Below the pieces are notes generated by a model. That model saw only the letters and a list, made by a program, of their open reading frames with translations, was not told the origin of the DNA and did no database searches. Below are positions 50,895 to 59,449 of a stretch of DNA of 64,000 bases, piece by piece. Made by a program: the position numbers and the translations under genes. The stretch is from Sphingomonas sp. TREG-RG-20F-R18-01 (lineage in GTDB: Bacteria > Pseudomonadota > Alphaproteobacteria > Sphingomonadales > Sphingomonadaceae): the NCBI RefSeq assembly GCF_022662475.1, contig NZ_JAKNQQ010000005.1:302117-366116 (forward strand). Reading direction: 5' to 3'. Each line of letters starts with the position of its first letter. The first letter of the stretch is position 1.

Positions 50895-51851
50895 TTATCG
50901 CAAGCCGTTTCGCAGCGCGTCCCAGGCCGCGACTTCCGCGTCGAACCGGCGCGTGATGGTGACCGGTCCCGCCCGTGCCGCGGCAAGATCGACTTCGACG
51001 GTCCCCGCCCATTCGAACGTGGCGTTGCCCGAAAGCCGGACCATCCCCGCGGCGCTGGCCTCGGCGCGCACCATTCCACCACGGTTCAGCACGGTGATCT
51101 CGGTGTCGTAGCGGCACCGCTCGGTCAGGCAGGCGGCATAGGTCGACGCGGCCATCGCGCTGCCGCAACTGTCGGTCAGTCCCACGCCGCGCTCGAACGT
51201 GCGGACGAACAGCGTCGCGGGACCGCGCGCCTCGACGAACGAGACATTCGCGCGGTTCGGCAGCCACGCCGGCGCTGCCTCGCACGCCCGACCGAGCGCG
51301 ACGAGCTCGGCCTCGTCGATCTGCTCGACGAACGCGATCAGATGCGGGTTGGGGATTGCCACCGCGCTGAACCGGCGGGTGCTGCGGAGTTGCGGCACCG
51401 GCGCATCGACGATGCGCGGCGATCCGGCCTCGAGCGGCCAGTGCGCGACCTCGAGATCGACCGGCCCCGCCACCTCGCGCACGGTATAGACCCCGGGCGC
51501 CAGGTCCGGATCCCGCGCGACGTCCGCCGCCGATTGCTTGAGCCCGACGCGTGCGGTGTCGACCCCGAACGCCTCGAACCCCGCCCGGGCGACGCAGCGC
51601 AACCCGTTGAGGCACGTCTCGGCCTCGCTACCATCCGAATTAAACATACGCATTTCAAATAGATAGCCATCCTGACGATTCGTCAGCAGCAGCATTCCAT
51701 CCCCGCCGACCGACCCGGCCCGGTCCGCCAGCGCGATCGCGACCCGCGCCCAGTCCGGTTCGCTCAATAGAACGTTACGGGCGTCGATCAGCGGGAAATC
51801 ATTTCCCGAACCATGGCATTTGAGCAGGGTGAACAGCATGGTCATGGCCAT
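50895..51851 (-). CDS. dapF: Diaminopimelate epimerase family protein
   Basis: 318 residues from the ATG at 51851 (GGGGAG upstream). KCHGSGNDFPLID at the start, first catalytic Cys80 in CLNGLRC, NPHLIAFVE, and second Cys229 in FERGVGLTDSCGSAMAAS. It interconverts LL- and meso-diaminopimelate for lysine and peptidoglycan. Both loops depart from the textbook forms (CGNGxRC, GxGET.ACGSG), so this is a divergent DapF or a paralogue with a related substrate. The two catalytic Cys residues are kept. Confidence 0.8.
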   Translation of the reverse strand: MAMTMLFTLLKCHGSGNDFPLIDARNVLLSEPDWARVAIALADRAGSVGGDGMLLLTNRQDGYLFEMRMFNSDGSEAETCLNGLRCVARAGFEAFGVDTARVGLKQSAADVARDPDLAPGVYTVREVAGPVDLEVAHWPLEAGSPRIVDAPVPQLRSTRRFSAVAIPNPHLIAFVEQIDEAELVALGRACEAAPAWLPNRANVSFVEARGPATLFVRTFERGVGLTDSCGSAMAASTYAACLTERCRYDTEITVLNRGGMVRAEASAAGMVRLSGNATFEWAGTVEVDLAAARAGPVTITRRFDAEVAAWDALRNGLR

Positions 51852-51933
51852 AGCCGCTTGCTCCCCGTCAAGCGAGCCACGACGATCGCCGCAGCATCGC
51901 CTTTTCGGGATCATCGGCGGCGCTGCCCCCTCT

Positions 51934-52317
51934 TCATGCCTCGCCGAGCTGGCGGGCAGCGGCTTCGGCGGTATCCTCGGGTCGCGTATTGAAGGCGATC
52001 GCGGCATCGGGCGCGGTCTTGTGGACGAGGTTCACGACCATTTCGAACAGCGCGAGGCTCTTGGGCGGGAGCCGCAGGCCACCCCCGATCACCACACAGT
52101 CATAGGCGGCATCGCGCAGCGCCTTCGCGAGCATGGCGCCGCCGGACGCATCGGGCGTGATCATGCAGGTGTCGCCATGCCAACCACGCTCCCGGATCTT
52201 TTCGAGCCCGATCACGATCCCGGCATTGATCTTGTCGGCGTCGAAGCCGGGCGGCAGCGCTGGATCCGAGAAATCCACGGTTTCGGGCTTTTGCCCGACG
52301 AACAGGACGCGTGTCAT
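51934..52317 (-). CDS. Conserved-looking hypothetical protein, Rossmann-like
   Basis: 127 residues with AAGGAG upstream. Alternating strands and helices (TRVLFVGQKPETVDF, YDCVVIGGGLRLPPKSLALF, LVHKTAPDAAIAFNTRPED) suggest a small Rossmann-like fold without a full nucleotide motif. No signal peptide. It follows the NmrA-family gene on the same strand by 33 nt, so the two may be cotranscribed. Function not recognised. Confidence 0.65.
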   Translation of the reverse strand: MTRVLFVGQKPETVDFSDPALPPGFDADKINAGIVIGLEKIRERGWHGDTCMITPDASGGAMLAKALRDAAYDCVVIGGGLRLPPKSLALFEMVVNLVHKTAPDAAIAFNTRPEDTAEAAARQLGEA

Positions 52318-52350
52318 GAAAGGTCTCCTTGGGAACGGGGCGTTGCGGGG

Positions 52351-53229
52351 TCAGGCTGCCGCCCAGGCCGCGGCGGCATCCTCGGCGAAGTCGCGGTAGG
52401 ACCGCGGGGCATGACCGAGCAGCGTGGTGAAGCGGCCGATCTCGGCGTCGGTGGCGACCGCGCCGTCTTGTTGATAGCGCCGCATCATCAGCCGCATGTC
52501 ATAGGCTAGCCAGGCCGGTCCGAACGCCTTCAGTCGCTGTTCCAGGCCATCCAGATCACTCCCCGCATAGCCGATCGGCCGACCGAGAACGTCGCTCCAC
52601 AGGGCGGAGATCGTCGCGGCGGTAAGCGCGTCGGGCCCGACCAGCTCAAAGGTCGCGTGCGGCAACGGTGCTTCCGCCCGCTCGCGCCGCAGGATCTCGT
52701 TGGCGGCGGCTTCGCCGATGTCGCGGATGTCGACCATTGAGATGCCCTTGTCGCCGATCGGCATGGCGTACACGCTTGCGCCCAGCAGCGCATCCTTCTG
52801 TCGCAGGTCGTTCTGGATGAAATAGGCCGGACGCAGGATGGTGACGGGCAGCCCCGCGGCGTGGATCATGCGCTCGACCGTGACCTTGCTCGCGAAGTGC
52901 GGCACGTCGGTATAGGCTTCGCCCTTGAACACCGAGAGATAGACGATGCCCTTCACGCCGGCGGCGCGGGCGGCGTCGAGCGTCAGCATGGCCTGCGTCA
53001 GTTCATCGGGGGCGTTCGGGGCGAGCAGGAACAGCGTGGTCACGCCGTCCAGCGCGGCGCGGACGCTGTCGATGTCGGAAAGGTCGCCCTTCACGGCGTC
53101 CACCCCGGCTGGAAACTGCGCGGTTTCGGGCGATCGCGTCAGCGCACGCACCGCGACACCGCGCCCGTCGAGAAAAGCGAGAACCTGTGTACCGATCGTG
53201 CCGGTGCTGCCTGTTACCAAGATCGTCAT
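52351..53229 (-). CDS. NmrA-like NAD(P)-binding reductase
   Basis: 292 residues from the ATG at 53229 (GGAGAG upstream). N-terminal dinucleotide motif VTGSTGTIGTQVLAFL, then VRALTRSPETAQFPAG, VKGDLSDIDSVRAAL and LPVTILRPAYFIQND, a pattern of QorB/NmrA-type quinone reductases or redox sensors (atypical short-chain family). Divergent from a LysR regulator that probably controls it. Confidence 0.83.
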   Translation of the reverse strand: MTILVTGSTGTIGTQVLAFLDGRGVAVRALTRSPETAQFPAGVDAVKGDLSDIDSVRAALDGVTTLFLLAPNAPDELTQAMLTLDAARAAGVKGIVYLSVFKGEAYTDVPHFASKVTVERMIHAAGLPVTILRPAYFIQNDLRQKDALLGASVYAMPIGDKGISMVDIRDIGEAAANEILRRERAEAPLPHATFELVGPDALTAATISALWSDVLGRPIGYAGSDLDGLEQRLKAFGPAWLAYDMRLMMRRYQQDGAVATDAEIGRFTTLLGHAPRSYRDFAEDAAAAWAAA

Positions 53230-53346
53230 GTCGTCTCTCCGGGATCGGCGAGCCAAGCGCGTCGTCGATGTAGACAAGATAGATGTTCCGGATATTTGCA
53301 TAAGCTGGCAAGATCAGGACACGTCGTCTCGCTAGTGGAACAGCAC

Positions 53347-54216
53347 ATGGATCTTGCTGCCCTTGCCGATTTCAATCTCGTCGCCGCGCACGGCGGCTTC
53401 GGCCGCGCCAGTCGCGCGGCGCAGCGGCCCAAGGCGACGCTGTCGCGCAAGGTGACCGAATTGGAGGCGCAGCTCGGCGTTCGGCTGATCGACCGGGGAT
53501 CGCGGACCTTGCGGCTCACGCCGGAGGGCCGCGCGCTGCACGAGCGCACCCAGGGTCCGCTGCTGGAGCTCGGGGAGGCCGGACGCGCCGTCACCGCCGG
53601 CGCGTCGGTGCCGAGCGGCACGCTGCGGATCAGTGCACCGATCGTGCTCGCGCATGTCCTGCTCCCGCGCGTCGCGGCGGATTTCGTCCGGACTTACCCG
53701 CAGGTCACGCTCGAGATCGTCGCCGAGGATCGCAAGGTCGACCCGGTCGAGGACAATTACGATCTGGTCATCCGCATCAACCCCGATCCGGACGAGCGCC
53801 TGGTCGGACGGCGCATTTTGGAGGACGAACGCCTTCTGGTGGCGTCGCCCGACCTGCCCGACTCGCTCCGCGCGAGCGAGGAAGGGGCCATCACCGCTGC
53901 ACCCGCCGTGGCGCATATCGGCACCTCGACGGGAGCGCTGTGGTCGGTCCGGACCGGTGCGGGCATGCGGGTGGTGAGCCCGCAGATCCGGCTGCGCTTT
54001 TCCTCTTTCCTGATGGTCCAGGACGCGGTGCTTGCGGGCGCGGGCGTTGCGCTCATGCCGAAATTGCTCGCGGCGCCGGCCATCGCCGCGGGTCGGCTCG
54101 TCGTGTGGGGAGACGATGACGGGCCGAAGGTCGAGATCTGGGCGCTCCAGAATTCGCGCCGCCTGTCGAGTTCCAAGATCCGCGCGTTCCTCGAAGTGCT
54201 GACGTCGATCGCTTAA
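53347..54216 (+). CDS. LysR-type transcriptional regulator
   Basis: 289 residues from the ATG at 53347. Winged helix with FNLVAAHGGFGRASRAAQRP, KATLSRKVTELEAQLGVRLI. The effector domain (GTLRISAPIVLAHVLLPRVA, FVRTYPQVTLEIVAEDR, YDLVIRINPDPDERLVGRRI) is of the CrgA/AaeR subgroup. The 117-bp gap to the divergent NmrA reductase gene is the likely operator. The ribosome site is weak. Confidence 0.85.
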   Translation: MDLAALADFNLVAAHGGFGRASRAAQRPKATLSRKVTELEAQLGVRLIDRGSRTLRLTPEGRALHERTQGPLLELGEAGRAVTAGASVPSGTLRISAPIVLAHVLLPRVAADFVRTYPQVTLEIVAEDRKVDPVEDNYDLVIRINPDPDERLVGRRILEDERLLVASPDLPDSLRASEEGAITAAPAVAHIGTSTGALWSVRTGAGMRVVSPQIRLRFSSFLMVQDAVLAGAGVALMPKLLAAPAIAAGRLVVWGDDDGPKVEIWALQNSRRLSSSKIRAFLEVLTSIA

Positions 54217-54302
54217 CGCGTTGGCCCGCGGGTCGCAGCACGCTTCCCACGGCGCTGCTCGACGACACCGAGCGCCATCCGTCGCCGGGTCAGACGCGTC
54301 AT
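54213..54302 (-). CDS. Putative 29-residue basic peptide
   Basis: A short frame with ATG at 54302, 8 nt after a clear AGGAGA ribosome site. Very basic (TRLTRRRMALGVVEQRRGKR). Its TAA overlaps the LysR stop on the other strand. No signal or membrane segment. The ribosome site is better than that of many neighbours, but the length gives little statistical support. Confidence 0.35.
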   Translation of the reverse strand: MTRLTRRRMALGVVEQRRGKRAATRGPTR

Positions 54303-54526
54303 CGACTTTTCTCCTGCCTCGTCGGCAGGATGTGCGCGGGATGGCGGCCGGGCACCGCAGCCTGATGTCCTTGCACCATGTCCGGAAAATCAGACGGGCG
54401 GCAAATCGCGGCTATGCCCGCCTTGGCGCCCGGACTATCGCACATACCGGCGTTGCAGCGGTGCCCGCTCGAAGGACCGCGCTTTCCCGCAGCTGTGCAT
54501 CCGGATCGATGGGACGTCTTACGGAC
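54303..54526. other. Leader region of the ECF sigma operon
   Basis: 224 bp before the sigma factor start. With the small peptide frame, the gene-free gap 54217-54526 is 310 bp. It should contain the promoter of the sigma/anti-sigma pair. A short GC hairpin-like CTGCCTCGTCGGCAGG lies at about 54314-54330. No other gene is seen. Confidence 0.35.
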
Positions 54527-55060
54527 ATGAGCAACGACATGCCCGATCCCGTACCGGCCTCCGAGCCGGTCGATTTGCTGGCACGCCTGCGGGACATGCG
54601 CCCGGCGGTCCTGTCGTTCTTCGTTCGCCGGCTGCACGACCAGGCGCAGGCCGAAGACCTTATTCAGGACCTGTTCGTTCGCATCGCCAGCATGACCAGC
54701 CACCCCACCGGAAACCCCGAGGGGTACATCTTCCAGACCGCGGCCAATCTTCTGCGCGATCATTATCGGCGGGAGGCGACCCGTTCGCGCTACGTCCAGG
54801 CGCGCACGCACGACCGGGATCGCGACGTCGACCCGATCGACGCGGAACGGCTTCTGCTTGCACGCCAAAGCGTCGGCTGTGTCGCGAAGACGCTGGAAGC
54901 CCTCCCCGACCGAACCCGCCAGATCTTCATCCTGTACCGGCTGGAGGGCATGCAACGAAAGGCGATCGCCGATGCGTTCGGCGTTTCCGTCAGCGCGGTC
55001 GAAAAACACATTTCCAATGCGATGCGCGCGCTGCTGGCCGACCTGGAGAAGGCACGATGA
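54527..55060 (+). CDS. ECF sigma factor (FecI-like)
   Basis: 177 residues from the ATG at 54527. ATG at 54509 or 54539 is possible. Region 2 reads LSFFVRRLHDQAQAEDLIQDLFVRIAS..EGYIFQTAANLLRDHYRR. Region 4 reads LEALPDRTRQIFILYRLEGMQRKAIADAFG..SAVEKHISNAMRALL. It should direct RNA polymerase to the downstream TonB receptor and fucosidase genes. Its stop overlaps the FecR start (ATGA), so sigma and anti-sigma are made together. Confidence 0.9.
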   Translation: MSNDMPDPVPASEPVDLLARLRDMRPAVLSFFVRRLHDQAQAEDLIQDLFVRIASMTSHPTGNPEGYIFQTAANLLRDHYRREATRSRYVQARTHDRDRDVDPIDAERLLLARQSVGCVAKTLEALPDRTRQIFILYRLEGMQRKAIADAFGVSVSAVEKHISNAMRALLADLEKAR

Positions 55061-56103
55061 CCGGCATTCCGCCAACGAGCGACCGGGATGCGGCGATCGC
55101 CTGGTGCCTCCGCCTGCGCGAGGGGGACATGCCCCCCCACGCGGCCGAGGCGCTGGAGCTATGGCTCGCGGGCAATGAAGAGCGCCGGGATCATCTGGAT
55201 GCCGCGCTTGCGGTGTGGGACGCGGTCGAGCAGGAGGCGGATGCGCCCGAGTTGCTCGCCCTGCGGCGCGAGGCGCTTGGCGCGATCCATCGGGCCGGGA
55301 AGCGGCGCTGGGTCCACGCCGGATGGGGCAGGCGTCCCCTGCAGGCGGCGGTGGCGGCGGTGGCGCTCCTGTCGGTATCCCTCGGAACCGTGCTGTGGCG
55401 CGGCCAGGACGGCGAACAGTATCGCACCGGGATCGGCGAGCGCCGGGTGATCGTGCTCGCGGACGGATCGCGCCTGTCGCTCGATGCCGACAGCCAGGCT
55501 TCGGTCGCGTTCACCAGCCAGCGTCGCACGATCGTCCTCGACCGCGGCCGTGCACGCTTCAAGGTCGCCAAGGATCCGTTGCGTCCGTTCGCGGTGCATA
55601 GCGGTGGCAGCGTGGTGGTGGCGACGGGGACAGAATTTTCGGTCGAACGCCTCGCCAGGGAAGTCCGCGTCGCGCTGTTCGAGGGCCGCATCGCGGTCTT
55701 GCGCGATACCGATCACGGCCGCAGCAGCGAAATGGTTCGCCGCGACGGTCATATCGTGACCGCCGAACGAGTCCTGACGCCCGGTCTGGAATTGCGGATG
55801 CCGACCGTCGGCAACGTCGGCAACGTCGGTGCCGTTCGCCCGGCGGCGGCCAGTGAAGGGATGGAGGACGGGCAAATCAGTTTCGAGCGCGAAACCCTGG
55901 CGGTCGCGGCCGAGCGGATGAATCGCTATGCTGCCGGACGACGGCTCGACATTGCGCCGTCGGCCGTCAACATCCGAGTCAGCGGCATTTTCAACGTGGG
56001 CGACAATGAAGCGTTCGCGCAAGCCGTCGCCGCGACCTTCCCGGTGCGGGTCGCGTCGGACCGGGACACCATCACGATTACCGGCGTCCATAGCCCAATC
56101 TAG
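55057..56103 (+). CDS. FecR-like anti-sigma regulator
   Basis: 348 residues. N-terminal DUF4880-type cytosolic domain (DAAIAWCLRLREGDMPPHAA, LWLAGNEERRDHLDAALAVW), one membrane helix (about 95-113, LQAAVAAVALLSVSLGTVLW), a periplasmic FecR domain (GERRVIVLADGSRLSLDADS, RARFKVAKDPLRPFAVHSGG, VVATGTEFSVER) and a C-terminal DUF4974/STN-like domain. It relays the occupied state of the receptor to the sigma factor. A short VGN VGN repeat (about 55810) lies in the linker. Confidence 0.9.
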   Translation: MTGIPPTSDRDAAIAWCLRLREGDMPPHAAEALELWLAGNEERRDHLDAALAVWDAVEQEADAPELLALRREALGAIHRAGKRRWVHAGWGRRPLQAAVAAVALLSVSLGTVLWRGQDGEQYRTGIGERRVIVLADGSRLSLDADSQASVAFTSQRRTIVLDRGRARFKVAKDPLRPFAVHSGGSVVVATGTEFSVERLAREVRVALFEGRIAVLRDTDHGRSSEMVRRDGHIVTAERVLTPGLELRMPTVGNVGNVGAVRPAAASEGMEDGQISFERETLAVAAERMNRYAAGRRLDIAPSAVNIRVSGIFNVGDNEAFAQAVAATFPVRVASDRDTITITGVHSPI

Positions 56104-56202
56104 TGCCATCTTGCGCCAAAGGTCATAAAAAAGTTCGAACCTTGCTGTGTGTCTGCCCTCCTCGAACGTCATAAAAGCATAACAGTAAAAAAGGGGCGGG
56201 AC
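56104..56202 (+). promoter_or_regulatory. Probable ECF-dependent promoter of the receptor gene
   Basis: 99 bp between FecR and the TonB receptor, unusually AT-rich. A 9-bp direct repeat GTCATAAAA occurs at 56122-56130 and 56168-56176. TTCGAA and CGAAC elements lie between. AAGGGGCGGG precedes the ATG at 56203. A -35/-10 pair for the sigma factor is likely here but cannot be fixed by eye. Confidence 0.4.
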
Positions 56203-59200
56203 ATGAGAGTGATACAGCGGGTGATCGTGAGCGCGAGCGTGATGGCGATGGCCGTGGCGACAGCGACGAACGCAACACCGGCCTATGCGCAGCAACGGCA
56301 GTTTCCGTTCGCCATCACGGCGCTGCCGCTCGGGCAGGCGTTACGCACCTTGGGCCGACAGGCCCGGGTCGAGCTGGCGTTCGACGAGGCCGCGCTCGGT
56401 GACCGCAAGTCCCCCGCAGTAACCGGCACGATGACCGTCGACACGGCGCTGAACCGCCTGCTGCAAGGCAGCGGCATGGGGATCACGCGCACCGCCCGGG
56501 GCGTCTATGTCGTTTCGGGAGCGCCAGCCGCGGCGCCGGTCTCGGCGATCGTTTCCCCCCTTCCGGCGGTTTCCCCCCTTCCGGCGGACTCCGCACAGAA
56601 CGAGCCGCAGGGCGGTGACCTGATCGTCACGGGTTCCCGGATCCGTTCCAAGAACCTCGTCGAAACCGCGCCGGTCACCAGCGTTGGCCAGGCCGAAATC
56701 AAGCTGCAATCCGCGTTCAGCGTCCAGGAGGTGTTGAACCGGGTTCCCGCGATCAAGAACAACGATACCAATCTGTCGAACGGCAACGGCCGGCAGCAGT
56801 TCGACTTCCACGGAATCGGGACGAACCGGACGCTGACGTTGATCGACGGCCAGCGGATCGGCGTTACGGAGGGCATCGACGCCTCGGTGGTTCCGGTCGG
56901 GCTTATCGAACGCGTGGACCTGCTGACCGGCGGCGCGTCCGCCGTCTATGGCTCGGATGCCATCGGCGGCGTCGTGAATTTCGTGCTGCGCAAGGACTTC
57001 GAAGGCGTCAACGCGAACGTCAATTACGGCTTCTACAACACCACGAACCGCGACAATATCGCCGCCCAGGCAGCGCGGAATGCCGGCTTCGCCGTCCCGC
57101 AGGGATCGGCGAACGATGGCGGCCGGTTCGACGCCAACATCAGCGTCGGCCATAATTTCGACGGCGGGCGGGGCAACATCTCGGTCTTCGGTGCCTATAG
57201 CAAGGTCAACCCCGTGCTGGCATCGGACCGCTCCTTCTCGGTCTGCCCGATCACCCTGTCAGCACAAAGCGTCGTGTGCGCGTCGCCATCCTCGGCGACC
57301 CCGTCGGGCTATTTCCAGGCGCTGTCGGGACCGGCCCAGACCGGTACGGTCTACAGCAACGCCTCGGACGGCAGCCGCGCATTCGTCCCCTACAGCGGGG
57401 CGAACGGCTATAACTACAATCAGACCTTCTATTTCCAGCGGGAGAACACCCGCTACAACGGCGCGGTCTTCCTCAACTACAAAGTGTCCCCCGGCCTGCA
57501 GCTCTACGCAAACGGCCTGTACCTGAAGTCCGAAGCGGTCAGCCAGTCGGACCCGGCGACGATCCAGCCCGGATCGGTCGCTTATGCGATCAATTGCGAC
57601 AATCCGCTGCTGTCCGGACAACAGGCGCAAGCCCTGTGCGGCAGCGCGGCGGGCACCGCGACCAACGTCACCACCGACGTCCGATACCGGTTCAGCGGCG
57701 CGCAGACGACGCGGTCGTCGAACGAGATCTACCGCGGCGTCGCCGGCTTCCGCGGGGATCTGGGTCGCGCGTGGCATTATGACGTCGGGGGCGTCTACTC
57801 GACGACCCTCTATCAGCAGCGCCAGAACAACCGCGTCGACCCGACCAAGGTCGCTGCCGCACTACAGGTCGTGAACGTGAATGGCGTGGCCACCTGTGCC
57901 TCGGCCGCGACAAACCCCGGCTGCGTTCCGCTCGACATCTTCTCGAGCGCCGGTCCGAGTGCGGCGGCGGTCGACGCGCTGTCCTATGGCGCGGGCGGCG
58001 GCCAGTTTCGCGAGCGGTACGAGCAATGGGTCGGCAATGCGAACGTGACCGGCGATCTCGGCGAATACGGGATCCGCAGCCCGTTCTCGACCAAGGGGAT
58101 CAACGTCGCGTTCGGCGTCGAATATCGCAAGAACAGCTACCGCTCCAACCCCGACGCGGCCTATCAGGCGGCGTTCGGCTCGACCCCGTCGAGCCTGTCG
58201 AACAACGCCAAGGACATTTACGGCGAAATCAACGTGCCGCTGGTCAGCGACCGACCGTTCATCCGCGACCTGAGCGTCGGCGCGGCGATCCGCGGGTCGC
58301 GCTATTCCGGGGTCGACAAGATGCGCTCGACCTACAAGTTCGATGGCAGCTGGCGGCCGATCCCGGACCTGCTGCTGCGCGCCAGCTACAACAAGGCGAC
58401 CCGCGCGCCGAGCATCTACGAACTCTCGTCCAATGCCGCGGTGAGCTACGGGACGCTCGACACCAACACGCTCGGCGATCCCTGCGCCGGCGCCAATCCG
58501 GTCGCGAGCCTGGCGGCGTGCCAGCGGTCGGGGGTGACCGCAGCGCAATATGGCTCGATCGCGCAATGCCCGGATTATCTGTGCACCGTCCGGAACGGCT
58601 CGCAAGGCCTGGTCACCCCGGAGATCGCCCACACCTACACTTACGGCCTCGTGCTGACCCCGCGGATGCTCCACGGTTTCTCGGCGACGGCCGATTATTA
58701 CAATATCCAGATCGAAAACGGGATTGGCTATTATCGCGCGATCGACTTCGCTCAGACCTGCGCCAACACGGGCTACGACTTCTTCTGTGGCCAGCTGGTC
58801 CGCAACGCCAACGGGACGCTGTTCAGCAACGTCGGCGCGACGAGCGGCTATATCAACCAGGGCTACTCCAATCTCGGCAAGACACGGGCGAGCGGGTTCA
58901 ACTTCTCGGCCAACTACGAAACCCGGCTCGGCAGCTGGGCACAATTCTCGACCAGCTATGTCGCCACGCTACAAACCGACAAGGGCGGCGACCTCGGCTT
59001 GCCGGACACGGATTTCAACGTCGTGGGATTGTTCGGTCCCTATGCCGGACAAGGCTATCGCCGGTATCAGCACAATTTCCGCACCACCCTCTCCTCGCCC
59101 CGGTCGGCGCGGAATCCGGCGCTCATCTCGCTCAACTGGCGGCACAATTCGGGGCTGAAGAACTCGCGACTGGATGGCAACCCGATCTTCGGCTCCGACG

Positions 59201-59439
59201 ACCCGGCCGTCCCCGACCAGTATAAATATCTGCCGGCCTATGACCTGTTCGACGTCAGCGGCAGTATCACGATCGGGCAGAAGCTGACCTTGCGGCTCGT
59301 CGTGAACAATATGTTCGACGCGTCCGCCCCAATACGGCCGAGCCCGCCGCTGGAGGCCGCGGAGCGCGTCAACACGTCCCCGTCAGTCTATGATTCGCTC
59401 GGCCGCTCGATCAATTTCGGGGCATCGATCAATTTCTGA
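56203..59439 (+). CDS. TonB-dependent receptor/transducer with STN domain
   Basis: 1078 residues from the ATG at 56203. Signal peptide to about 29 (PAYA-QQ), then an STN domain (about 30-105: [40 protein letters not shown]), a short PAV SPL repeat linker, TonB-box region [20 protein letters not shown], plug (about 140-265, [20 protein letters not shown]) and a barrel ending INFGASINF. The STN domain contacts FecR, so this receptor both imports and signals. With GH95 and GH29 downstream, its ligand is probably a fucose-containing oligosaccharide. Confidence 0.92.
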   Translation: MRVIQRVIVSASVMAMAVATATNATPAYAQQRQFPFAITALPLGQALRTLGRQARVELAFDEAALGDRKSPAVTGTMTVDTALNRLLQGSGMGITRTARGVYVVSGAPAAAPVSAIVSPLPAVSPLPADSAQNEPQGGDLIVTGSRIRSKNLVETAPVTSVGQAEIKLQSAFSVQEVLNRVPAIKNNDTNLSNGNGRQQFDFHGIGTNRTLTLIDGQRIGVTEGIDASVVPVGLIERVDLLTGGASAVYGSDAIGGVVNFVLRKDFEGVNANVNYGFYNTTNRDNIAAQAARNAGFAVPQGSANDGGRFDANISVGHNFDGGRGNISVFGAYSKVNPVLASDRSFSVCPITLSAQSVVCASPSSATPSGYFQALSGPAQTGTVYSNASDGSRAFVPYSGANGYNYNQTFYFQRENTRYNGAVFLNYKVSPGLQLYANGLYLKSEAVSQSDPATIQPGSVAYAINCDNPLLSGQQAQALCGSAAGTATNVTTDVRYRFSGAQTTRSSNEIYRGVAGFRGDLGRAWHYDVGGVYSTTLYQQRQNNRVDPTKVAAALQVVNVNGVATCASAATNPGCVPLDIFSSAGPSAAAVDALSYGAGGGQFRERYEQWVGNANVTGDLGEYGIRSPFSTKGINVAFGVEYRKNSYRSNPDAAYQAAFGSTPSSLSNNAKDIYGEINVPLVSDRPFIRDLSVGAAIRGSRYSGVDKMRSTYKFDGSWRPIPDLLLRASYNKATRAPSIYELSSNAAVSYGTLDTNTLGDPCAGANPVASLAACQRSGVTAAQYGSIAQCPDYLCTVRNGSQGLVTPEIAHTYTYGLVLTPRMLHGFSATADYYNIQIENGIGYYRAIDFAQTCANTGYDFFCGQLVRNANGTLFSNVGATSGYINQGYSNLGKTRASGFNFSANYETRLGSWAQFSTSYVATLQTDKGGDLGLPDTDFNVVGLFGPYAGQGYRRYQHNFRTTLSSPRSARNPALISLNWRHNSGLKNSRLDGNPIFGSDDPAVPDQYKYLPAYDLFDVSGSITIGQKLTLRLVVNNMFDASAPIRPSPPLEAAERVNTSPSVYDSLGRSINFGASINF

Positions 59440-59449
59440 GCCGGTGGAC

